Shown here: piece by piece, positions 55,525 through 64,000 of the stretch
How positions within the stretch are numbered: the first letter of the stretch is position 1
Layout of the letters: every line of letters starts with the position of its first letter
Assembly: GCF_030269925.1 (NCBI RefSeq)
Contig: NC_085131.1
Coordinates: forward strand, 4,478,001 to 4,542,000
Direction of reading: 5' to 3'
DNA from: Bombyx mori
Taxonomy: Eukaryota > Arthropoda > Insecta > Lepidoptera > Bombycidae
Length of the DNA stretch: 64,000 bases
Notes under the pieces: generated by a model
What the model saw: the letters and a program-made list of their open reading frames with translations, nothing else
What the model was told of the DNA's origin: nothing
The model's database searches: none
Translations under genes and position numbers: made by a program

Positions 55525-55725
55525 ACCCTGTCCATTTCTGCCGTGAAGCAGTAATGCGTTTCGGTTTGAAGGGTGGGGCAGCCGTTGTAACTATACTGAG
55601 ACCTTAGAACTCATATCTCAAGGTGGGTGGCGGCATTTACGTTGTAGATTTCAATGGGCTCCGGTAACCACTTAACACCAGATCTGCCGTGAGATCGTCC
55701 ATCCACATAAGCAATAAAAAAACAC
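55525..55725 (+). repeat. family S copy (second of tandem pair)
   Basis: It starts at CCCTGTCCATTTCTGCCGTG and ends with the same CACATAAGCA tail variant. Confidence 0.85.
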
Positions 55726-56177
55726 ATATATAAACTTTCTTCACTATTCAGCAAGTACTACAATAGTTCTAAGTTCAGCGCTTATCAGCACGCTCGCAGC
55801 TTTAGGGAACAACCTCCTACACCCATTCGGTACAGCTGCAGCAATAAAATTCATGTACATTCGAGCACAAAAGTTTTCTCATAGCTGTGAATTCCGTCGC
55901 CGAAATCAACACTCCCTACGATACCACGATGCAAAGCCTGCTCAATGCCGTATGGAATGTAGTTCAACTTATTTATGTTTTATATATAACACTCATATGT
56001 ACAGACTTATGTAAATGACTGTATTGAATTATTTTCTTTATTTATAAATATTTAAAAACATGCGTGTGTACGGAAGTTTACGGAACATTACGGAAGTTTA
56101 TTTAGTATTATTCTCGTCCTTGAGTTGTGATATACTAGTGACATACTATATTACAATAATTATTATCAGGGGGGAAA
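55726..56177. other. no supported feature
   Basis: AT-rich, with a duplicated CGGAAGTTTA near 56,070-56,100. Confidence 0.4.
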
Positions 56178-56362
56178 GTGTTGTGCCTATTTCTGCCGTG
56201 AAGCAGTAATGCGTTTCGTTTTGAAGGATGGGATAGCCGTTGTACTTTAAGACTGAAACATAGAAATCATCTCTCAAGATAGGTAGCGGCATTTACGTTA
56301 TTGATGTCTATGGGCTTCAGTAACCACTTAACATCAAGTGGGCTGTGAACTCGTTCACCCAA
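56178..56362 (+). repeat. family S copy, 5' truncated
   Basis: From GTGCCTATTTCTGCCGTGAA to CTGTGAACTCGTTCACCC; no long A tail. Confidence 0.82.
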
Positions 56363-57046
56363 AATCCTAAATTCATTTAGTTATTACTTAATATAATTTG
56401 ACTTACACGTGAACTTATCGTAGTTTGCAATTAGAAGTATTTGTCTAACTTTATTTATCTAGGGCGGGTTGTACATACGTCAAAAATAAACATAAAAAAA
56501 CAATACTTTATGTTTTGTTAAGAATTCGCTCTACTTACAATAAAGACTCGAAATCCACTTTATATCCATACTTATAGTCCGAACACCTCCGATACTTCTG
56601 AGTCCCGACTTATGATATCTGACATAACTATTTATATCAATTACTACAGACCTCCTACAAACACGTTACAGACAGAAAGCACTTATGACATAAGACGCTC
56701 TTTGGCAGCTCATATTGTGTAGTGCAAAGAAAAAAAAATATAGAAAGGTCAGCGACTGTCACAAACAGAGGGCAAATACGATTTTTCATTACAATTTCGG
56801 CGCCATTTTTTTTGTCGAAATGTCATTCTGTAACGTAACATTTTAGAGTATGGCAAAACGGCTTTTAGTAGTGAACAAGTGGACCGTAACATTGGTACGT
56901 GTCAATAAAACTATGGATTTATCATTGACAATGACATTACGTATTTCATTTAAGTAAAACTCAAAAAATAGTATCTCGGAAAAAGTATTTTTGTCGCTAT
57001 TGATTGGTGAACATTTTCACGACTTCAGTGCAAAGCAGAAGGCACC
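56363..57046. other. no supported feature
   Basis: Nothing recognised. Confidence 0.4.
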
Positions 57047-57235
57047 AGACCACGTGGAAGGTTGCTAATGCGATGGACTGACCAAATCAAGTCGGCAGTC
57101 GGCGGCTATTTACATGAGTGTACCAGGCTCACCACAGGGAGATTGGCGATTGCTCGTGAGACGCATACCATCTACCCACAGCAATGATACTAACTGATCA
57201 CCACGATCGCTCTGACAAGAGTGATACGACAAAGA
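57047..57235 (+). pseudogene. RTE-type LINE ORF C-terminus, degenerate
   Basis: Positions 57,047-57,187 translate into RPRGRLLMRWTDQIKSAVGG, then HECTR, ending at TGA. These are the RGRPxxRWTDxI and ECTR motifs at the end of RTE-like LINE proteins. A short 3' region and a small A-run follow. RT and endonuclease are missing. Confidence 0.65.
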
Positions 57236-57384
57236 AAAAATATTCATATAAAAATTTTCATTAAATCCACATATTATACCTAAATATTGGAATAGTATAA
57301 GTAGCACTATTAGTCCCATTTCCGATCCAGCGGACGGAATGGTAAATAGTTGACGTCGCCCAAAACACGTCATTTCGGATTCTC

Positions 57385-57640
57385 CCGATCCACTAACGGT
57401 GCTTTTTGGTACCCCAAGCACCGTTTATCGTTCTCGTCGAACCTGACACTTGCGACGAAGGGCTCGCCGAGTAAATTAAGCCACAGACACAGCCCACTGA
57501 GATTCTCGCCAGATATTCTCAGTGGGTCGCGTTTCCGATCCGGTGGTAGATTCTGCGAAGCCTCGCTCTTGCTAGGGTTAGTGCAAGCAACGTCGTCAGA
57601 CTTGAGCCCCCTGAGCTGATGAAATGGTCTCTCAAGATCC
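57385..57640 (+). repeat. family M repeat, long form, tail eroded
   Basis: GGTGCTTTTTGGTACCCCAA, AGCCCACTGAGATTCTCGCC, GGTGGTAGATTCTGCGAAGC and GAGCCCCCTGAGCTGATGAA; no clear A tail. Confidence 0.72.
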
Positions 57641-57757
57641 TCAGTCCTCGATTTTGCTCCCTTCTAACTCTACTGCTGCTGTATTGAATACTACATAATA
57701 TAGTCCTGCTCGTCGTATTGGATGGCGTCAACCCTAGATGTTTTATTGTAAGTAGGG

Positions 57758-57955
57758 CGTACTCAGTATGGGCAGGTATCAACATCCTGATCTCTACTGC
57801 GAAGCGGTACCCGTTCCGGATTAATGAACAAATGTTAAACAAAGACCTCACGCCTCAAGATGACTGGTGACAGTCTCTTTGTGATATTTATTGACTTTGC
57901 GAACCATTTAACACCAGGTGGATCTTGACCTCGTTGACCTATACGAACAATAAGC
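57758..57955 (+). repeat. very diverged family S trace
   Basis: AACCATTTAACACCAGGTGG and TTGACCTATACGAACAATAA follow the family S 3' order. Confidence 0.5.
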
Positions 57956-58299
57956 AAAAAAGCGCTACCCATTTTCCGGTGTATCCCTTAGTCGCGTTTT
58001 ACGACACCCAAGAGAGGAGATGCGGTGGTGCGATTCCAGGTCACAACAAAAAAGCCGATGTTTACAGATTTGATATGTGTTTTTCAATCCAACAAGATTG
58101 TACTATCGAATTTTCCGTACGAAATGGTGATCATTATCGTAATCGTAACAACCTCATTCAATACTAGGGCGCATTTAATATAATTGATGTTTTTTTAGAT
58201 TTTCGCAAATCGCTGAGTTTTAGTAGATTTATTATTGACCTCGCTTTTTAAGTTCGAAGCTGGTTTTGGCGAATGACAACTTTGTAGACTTATTGTTTT
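57956..58299. other. no supported feature
   Basis: An 80-codon frame ending at 58,167 has no recognisable domain. Confidence 0.4.
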
Positions 58300-58560
58300 T
58301 TCCCGTACCTGTTCGCTGGTAGCTTATGGGGCTATTGCAGCTTCGAGCTGACGGGTAGATGTTCTCACGGGTTCAAGCTGAGAGAATTTGCTTTATCCCT
58401 ATTAAGAGCAGTGTGTTTCGCAGAATCTACCACCGGATTGGAATCGCGGCCCACTGAGAAGATCCGGAGAGAAACTCTGTGGGCTATGTCTATGTATTCG
58501 CTCCTCGTAATCGACGAGGACGGTGACCGGTGCTTGAAGAACTTAAAAGCACCAAGAATG
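58300..58560 (-). repeat. family M repeat, reverse
   Basis: CGCAGAATCTACCACCGGAT, CCACTGAGAAGATCCGGAGA and GGTGACCGGTGCTTGAAGAA read the long form in reverse. Confidence 0.75.
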
Positions 58561-58745
58561 GATCTACGGGATCCGCTAAGACATATTACGGTTTTCAAAT
58601 ATCGGAATGTTTATTTAACGTTATAACAGATGATTGTCTTCTGTGATGACAACCTACTTCTTATCTAGACACGGACAGTGAAACATCCTTGGATTATATA
58701 AACATAAAATATTGTAAATGTGTACTAGTGTAGTGTTTGTAATGT

Positions 58746-59230
58746 ATCATCATTATCAGCCTGTATCTCTCCACTGCTGGATGTAGGCCTCTCTCATAGT
58801 CCGCCACAATAAACGATCCTCCGCCTTCCGCATCCAATCTTTTCCAGCATATCGCCGCAAGTCATCGGTCCAACGGGCAAGGGGACGCCCAACGCTGCGC
58901 TTACCGGTACGTGGTCTCCAGTCCAGAACACGTCTGCTCCATCGGCCATCGGTTCTGCGACACGTATGTCCGGCCCATTGCCACTTCAGCTTGCTAATCT
59001 TTAGGGCTATGTCGGTTACTTTGGTTCTTTGACGAATTTCATCATTTCTGACTCGATCCATCAAAGAAACTCCGAGCATAAACCTTTCCATAGCACGCTG
59101 AGCGACTTTGAACTTACGGACCAAACCTACGGTCAATGTTCACGTTTCAGCGCCATATGTCATGACCGGCAGCACACAAGCGTTGAAAACTTTTGTCTTT
59201 AAGCATTGCGGGATTACTGAGTTCAAGATG
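58746..59230 (-). pseudogene. RTE-type LINE ORF, C-terminal part
   Basis: The reverse-strand frame 59,136-58,756 (126 codons) encodes a well-preserved RTE C-terminus: QRAMERFMLGVSLMDRV, RQRTKVTDIA, KLKWQWAGHTCRRTDGRW, RTGKRSVGRPLARWTDDLRR and a final QQWRDTG. Further weak similarity extends upstream to about 59,230 (including AAGHD-like residues), interrupted by a stop near 59,140. RT blocks and the endonuclease are absent. It is the 3' end of a truncated element; no A tail is visible. Confidence 0.82.
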
Positions 59231-59404
59231 TGACGGAGTTTTCCATACGCAGCCCATTGTAATGTATATTAACCATAAAGTCTTAAAATAGCCCCTCACC
59301 TCCAGAGCCCAGTTCCCTCAAAAAGAACCGTCTAACAAAAATCCACCAGTATTGTAAGCCCACACGGCTACTTACAACTATACTGCATATTATAACAGCC
59401 ATTA

Positions 59405-59660
59405 TCTATATATATAAAAGTGAATTGCTGTTCGTTAGCCTCGCTAAAACTCGCTGGCTGGATCGATTTGGCTAATTTTGGTCTTGAAGGTTTAAAAGGT
59501 AGATAATGCTCGGAATTAAATAAAAATGACAATTTTGTTTTCCCTTTGATGTGTCCCCCGTCGGACGGATTCCTTTCATTTGTTTTAAGTTTATTTTATA
59601 CAAAAGTTTAGGTCTTTTATTCATCGATTGAGGCACTACGAAGTGTGCCGGGTCAGCTAG
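59405..59660 (+). mobile_element. non-autonomous Helitron, group 4
   Basis: TCTATATATATAAAAGTGAA start and GAAGTGTGCCGGGTCAG then CTAG end, flanked by A and T. Confidence 0.84.
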
Positions 59661-59764
59661 TTCTAAAAAAAAAAACTTCGGCTGGCAGAGGAGAATGGAA
59701 CAGAAAAATTCGCTGTGCCGACCCCACCTAGTGGGATAAGGTGGAGACAAAGAAGAAGCAGAAG

Positions 59765-59935
59765 AACAAGAAAGACTTCGACTACAATCTCAAAATAAGT
59801 GGCGCCATTCAAATCCACTTTTTAGTTACAACAACTGCCTCACCCTTCAAACCGAAAAACATTACTGCTTCATGGCCGCAATAGGCGGGGTAGTGGTACC
59901 CGTGCGGACTCACAAGAGGTCCTACCACCAGTAAA
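59765..59935 (-). repeat. family S 5' body, reverse (head-to-head pair)
   Basis: From AATCTCAAAATAAGTGGCGC to GAGGTCCTACCACCAGTAAA. Confidence 0.8.
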
Positions 59936-59940
59936 AAAGT

Positions 59941-60145
59941 CTAGTGAACCTACACGGATAGGTACCAATACCCAGCCTATTTCTGCCATGAAGCAGGAAT
60001 GCGTTTCGGCTTAAAGGGAAAGGCAGGCATACTGTAAAAACTGAGACTTAAAACTCACGTCTTAAGATAGGCAGCGGCATTGAGGTAGTTGATGTCTATG
60101 GGCTCTGATAATAACTTAATACCACATGGCCCATAAGCTTAGCAT
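59941..60145 (+). repeat. family S copy, forward (head-to-head pair)
   Basis: From AGTGAACCTACACGGATAGG through CTATTTCTGCCATGAAGCAG to ACCACATGGCCCATAAGC; tail lost. Confidence 0.75.
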
Positions 60146-60504
60146 TAAGCATAGAGCCATAGCATTAATTGAAAATATCTTTCAATGTAAAATCCTTCAG
60201 AACGTTGCCTCGGGAATTTTCATCCAGCGTATTTCAAACCTCATGTATATTGGAAGCCACGAACGGAGTACAAAATAAACTAGAACGGCATGGGAACATA
60301 AAATACTGGCCATTCGGCATTCTTAAATTAACCGCGGATACGTGCTGTCCAACCCAAAATTTCAAAATTAATCCGAGGTTTATAGACCGCATTTTTAATG
60401 TTACTACTCGCTTTATTGAGCACGATAACTTTAATTCGATTGTTGGGAACACGGATAAGCGGTGTCCTTTACAACAATCATTTGACTATTAACTTATCAA
60501 GGCA
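60146..60504. other. 107-codon frame without recognisable domain
   Basis: A forward frame (60,169-60,492) is overlapped by a 72-codon reverse frame. There is no motif, signal peptide or homology that I recognise, and no promoter context. Probably chance. Confidence 0.3.
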
Positions 60505-60985
60505 TCTATATAATAATAATACGTGAAGCAAAAACTTTGTATCCCTTTTTACGAAAATTGCGCGGACGGAGGAGTATGAAATTTTTTCACACTTATAGAG
60601 AATATAGAGAAGAAGTGCACAATGCAATTTTTTTTTTTAAATAATGCATAAAAGATACATTAAATCAATAAAGAAAACATTACATACACTACATACTATA
60701 TATTTGACGCACACACGCATGCATACTATTTATTGTCAAACTTTTGTTCTTGACGTCTGTGGTCAAATTGAGAATAGATTAAATATTGTTTGCCTTTATA
60801 ATTTTATTTTTTTATAGTGTAGCCTTGGCGAAATTTGTGATTATAGAAGTATGAAAAGCTGAAATAGCCTCTCAAGGCTATCAGCATAGGTAGGAAAAAA
60901 AAAAAAAAAAAGAAGTATGAAATACAATCATAATAGTGTACAAACTTACAATTCCAATTAATTATAGTCGAATTTCGACTACTGC
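60505..60985 (+). mobile_element. Helitron group 2, 3' tip lost, carrying a nested insert
   Basis: It starts TCTATATAATAATAATACGT and runs to the AGTCGAATTTCGACT hairpin, but stops at ACTGC without CTAG. It is interrupted at 60,857-60,910 by an A-tailed insert. Confidence 0.85.
60857..60910 (+). mobile_element. 54-bp family M insert with 12-bp target-site duplication
   Basis: 38 bp of the family M 3' end (AGCCTCTCAAGGCTATCAGC inside) plus 16 A. AGAAGTATGAAA lies directly before (60,845-60,856) and after (60,911-60,922). Confidence 0.9.
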
Positions 60986-61084
60986 ATTTATCGGGCCGAA
61001 TCTTTTGTTATTTTGTACAATAAGCACTGGTCGTGCGATCAAATATTACCACTGTGTTGTTCTTGTGGTCTTGTATACCATTAT

Positions 61085-61310
61085 GTTGACTCCCAAAAGG
61101 TCCTACTACCAGTAATTACGCAAATTATAATTTTGCGGGTTTGATTTTTATTACAGGACAGTTATTCCTTCACCTTGGAAGTCAATCGTGAACAGTTGTT
61201 GAATACGTATTTCATTAGAAAAATTGGTATCCGCCTGAGATTCGAACACCGGTGAATCGCTCAACACGAATGCACCGGACGTCTTATGCTTTAGGCCACG
61301 ACGACTTCAT
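61085..61310 (-). repeat. family S tRNA-like head and linker, reverse, body missing
   Basis: In reverse: A-box-like TGGCCTAAAGC at 61,288-61,298, B-box-like GGTGTTCGAATC at 61,239-61,250, the linker, and only the first 30 bases of the body (CTGGTAGTAGGACCTTTTGG). Confidence 0.8.
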
Positions 61311-62894
61311 ACGTTCATACGTACGTATGTGTAAGTGAAAGAATTAACGGCTCATCTGATGTAAATGGGTAACGGATTTAACGGGTATCGGACCCTTCAA
61401 TTTGGCACTCGTGATTGCTCGCTGAATTTACATTGTGAAATCTATATGTGCCAATAATCGTTTAAGACCAGATGGACCCTGAGTTCGACGACCCGTATAT
61501 GAAATAATAGCAGCTAAAAAAATTTATAGTACAGTGGAAATCTGCTCCTATGGCGACGGGAGACAGTTATCATCTCAAATAATTCCTTTAACCGTGAAAC
61601 ATACGGCACATAAGACAGAATACCAAAACCTCCCCGTAAACTCAAATATTTCAAATGATCCGTAATTTAAGTACGTATAAATATAGATCAAGAATCAGTT
61701 ACTTAAGAAAAAAAAATGTTTGACAAAGGTTAAGTGTTTGAAATATTAAAAACGTCGAAAGGGAGTCAATTGTTAGTGAATTTAGATATTAATTCGTAAC
61801 TATTAATAAGGTATAGTTCGCCTTTAAATATGTGGTTAAATTGTAATTTATAAAATGTAACAGAAACACGCTTGTATAGTTCGACATTGAAAAAACAGTT
61901 CGAACTATTCGGAAATGTGTAAAATGATAATGAATAGCTTTCTATAATCGTAAGAAACGAGCTTAAAATTTTGAAGTAAATAAGTATTCAATAATATTAA
62001 AATAATATTAAATAATAAAAATAATAATTTAATAACTAAAATATATTATTAAAAGGAGTCCCTTTAGGCAAGGTTCCGAAGATACTGACAGCGTTCCCCC
62101 TTTGAATAGCTAGACTAATTCTTTGTCCAAGGTAGCTGCCAGCTCTACGGTCTCTTGTGGTGTCGACTATCCTTTTTGCTATTTCCTTAAAAAGCCATAT
62201 AGCGCTATAATGGGACAAAAACATATTCCGAGCCTAGACCCCTGTATTTGCATGCCTTGGCTTTTTCAGCCGCTTAAAAATGTGTTAGTCAACAAAGATA
62301 TTGATGCACATCCGAAGTAAGAAATATCCGAAATAAGATTTCGAACCATAGGACTAAAAATGTTTTATATCGTAGTATTACTGCTTAGGACTGTCACGAA
62401 GAAATTTTCTCAGACAAACAGTAAATCTTAGGGGTTTTTGCGCTTAAATGGATCGAAAGAAACGCAAAAACCTTGTTATCACTCTGTAGCGCATTTAATA
62501 TAGCAAGTCAAGTACTTTAAAATTGTCAGTTTTTCGAAAAATTTGAATATTTTAAAATGGTTCCTAATAAACATTAATAAATTTATGGAATACTGACTTT
62601 TAAAGATTCAAGCGAGTGATAGTCAAAAGTTCACCTTTATCAAATAAGTGATGCGCGAACTCGCATGTACATATATACATGACGACTGATTCACACTTTA
62701 ATGTTGAATTATCTTCTTGAATAATCTTATCTTTGTGTCTCAGTAACGATACACGTTAATGTCTACTTGCTCCCGTAAGCACTTGACGCCAGGTGAAGTG
62801 TGAGCTCATTCCAGCAACTAGAAAAAAAAAAACAGTGGGAAATACTCGGGACGAATTTCTGGAAAATTCGCTTTTATTCGTATGCTGAATTTCC
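61311..62894. other. mostly unassigned, two diverged family S traces
   Basis: Traces lie at 61,370-61,510 and 62,758-62,832 (AAGCACTTGACGCCAGGTGA, GTGAGCTCATTCCAGC, A-run). No supported gene. Confidence 0.45.
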
Positions 62895-63070
62895 TTTTTA
62901 ATACGCTTTTATTAGCTTCAGACGTATGTATGTAACGGAATCTTCGAACATGATTTTGACCCCCTTCAAAACGTCGGATTTACTCGAAATTTGGCATACT
63001 TATTAAGGACCGATGACAATTCAATATTATAAAAAAAATTGAAAAAATTGAAATTCAACTAAAAATGAAA
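62895..63070 (+). mobile_element. foldback-type repeat, left part only
   Basis: AATACGCTTTTATTAGCTTC and AAAACGTCGGATTTACTCGA match the left flank of the 16,605 copy; the hairpin arms are absent. Confidence 0.65.
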
Positions 63071-64000
63071 AGTAAATATGTAATATGAAAAATAAAAAAT
63101 AAACTAACAAAACTATTTAAGTATTTATCTTGAGGTAAAGTTTTTACAAAACAAATTAATACATACAATATGTCGCAGTATTCCGTTACATTTATTTTAA
63201 AATTACCATCATAGTTAAGAGCGCACGATGTCAACAACTGCACATAATAAAAAAAACAATCAAGGTAAAATTTGTTTACAATACGTTTGATTATGTACAC
63301 ATAAATATATGAACATGGTGCGTGGAGTTATCATCTCCTTGAAGTCGACAAGGGCAGCCATGTAGGGACGCACACAAAAACATGTCTCAGATAATCACAG
63401 GTCCATTCTATAAATATCGCTACACGCATTAGAATGCGATTCAGCGGTAGGAATAACCTTTAAAACAGTAGGTACACTAAATAGGTACTAAATAAAGTGA
63501 ATTTAATATTTTCATATAAGTTGCTTTTTTGAAGTGAAACTTCTTTAGGCGCATGGGGGTAAAATTTTTACAGAACGTCACGCAGGTATGCAACGGAAGT
63601 GACATCAAACTACTATTGAAATTAAGTACTTGTTAAATATCAGTAGTAGTAGTTGTTGTATTTTTCCAACTGGAAAGGCAAATGTATCATACCATACAGC
63701 CTAATATTTTATAATTTTTTTGTGAAAAATGTTAATAGGAATTGAAATGAAATGAAAAGAATTTGGAACATTAATCAAATAACGATTGCGATAAAGCTTC
63801 TAAATTAAAATGCATTATTTTTACTGCTAAATGATATAATCATCATCATTCATCCTCCATAACAGTCGCGTTAGTGAAAAATGTATTTTGTTTAAGATAA
63901 ATAAGTTACATATGCAATATTATTTGCTACTAATAATCTTTGCTGTGTGGAGGAACGAGAATGGATAGAATACGGAATGAATATGTAAGAGGAAGTCTGA
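63071..64000. other. unassigned, with dispersed repeat at 63,640-63,760
   Basis: TATTTTTCCAACTGGAAAGG and CATACCATACAGCCTAATAT repeat the 26,640 unit. Nothing else recognised. Confidence 0.45.

Noticed and set aside
57110..57421. 103-codon reverse frame
   Set aside because: It overlaps the RTE-type C-terminal fragment on the forward strand and has no recognisable domain.
60169..60492. 107-codon forward frame as a gene
   Set aside because: No motif and an overlapping reverse frame; consistent with chance in AT-rich DNA.

Overview
The window looks like lepidopteran genomic DNA, most probably a silkworm (Bombyx) or close relative. It is AT-rich, has no compact operons, and is crowded with non-LTR retrotransposons, a SINE-like family ending in a CCACCCATCTAAGCAATAAA-type tail, and several short Helitron families that begin TC and end CTAG. 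The species call rests on recognising repeat styles, not on a database search. I found no convincing host protein-coding gene, no canonical tRNA or rRNA gene, and no CRISPR array. Every long open reading frame that I can assign belongs to a retroelement.

Layout. 1-7,700: diverged SINE and LINE tails, a 32-bp minisatellite and an inverted Helitron. 7,757-9,953: a 5'-truncated, GC-rich jockey-type LINE with a complete RT and a 29-A tail. 9,954-14,495: an apparently intact AT-rich CR1-like LINE directly abutting that tail, with overlapping ORF1 and ORF2. 14,728-21,900: Helitrons, a foldback element, SINE copies (one carrying a nested insertion) and a facing pair of Helitrons. 22,000-29,100: an unclassified dispersed repeat that creates a 295-codon frame, a SINE copy with a tRNA-like head, and more Helitrons. 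29,100-40,600: mostly unassigned AT-rich sequence with scattered repeats and a possible structured RNA segment. 40,818-45,298: a full-length jockey-type LINE bounded by a perfect 13-bp target-site duplication, with two frameshifts and one endonuclease motif substitution. 45,300-64,000: dense small Helitrons, SINE pieces (one with a twin-priming-like inversion), three RTE-type LINE 3' fragments and nested insertions.

How the parts relate. The LINEs encode the copying machinery (ORF1 RNA-binding protein; ORF2 endonuclease plus reverse transcriptase). The SINE-like copies and the very short A-tailed inserts with target-site duplications are passive products of such machinery. The Helitrons are non-autonomous: none here encodes a Rep/helicase. 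The most useful observations are the intact CR1-like element with its overlapping ORFs, the fully bounded jockey copy, a Helitron-like copy flanked by a 16-bp direct repeat, a pair of GC-rich segments whose hairpin stems appear to covary, and an unclassified repeat that keeps two reading frames open. I did not find a clearly novel cellular system; most of the window is a layered record of transposition.
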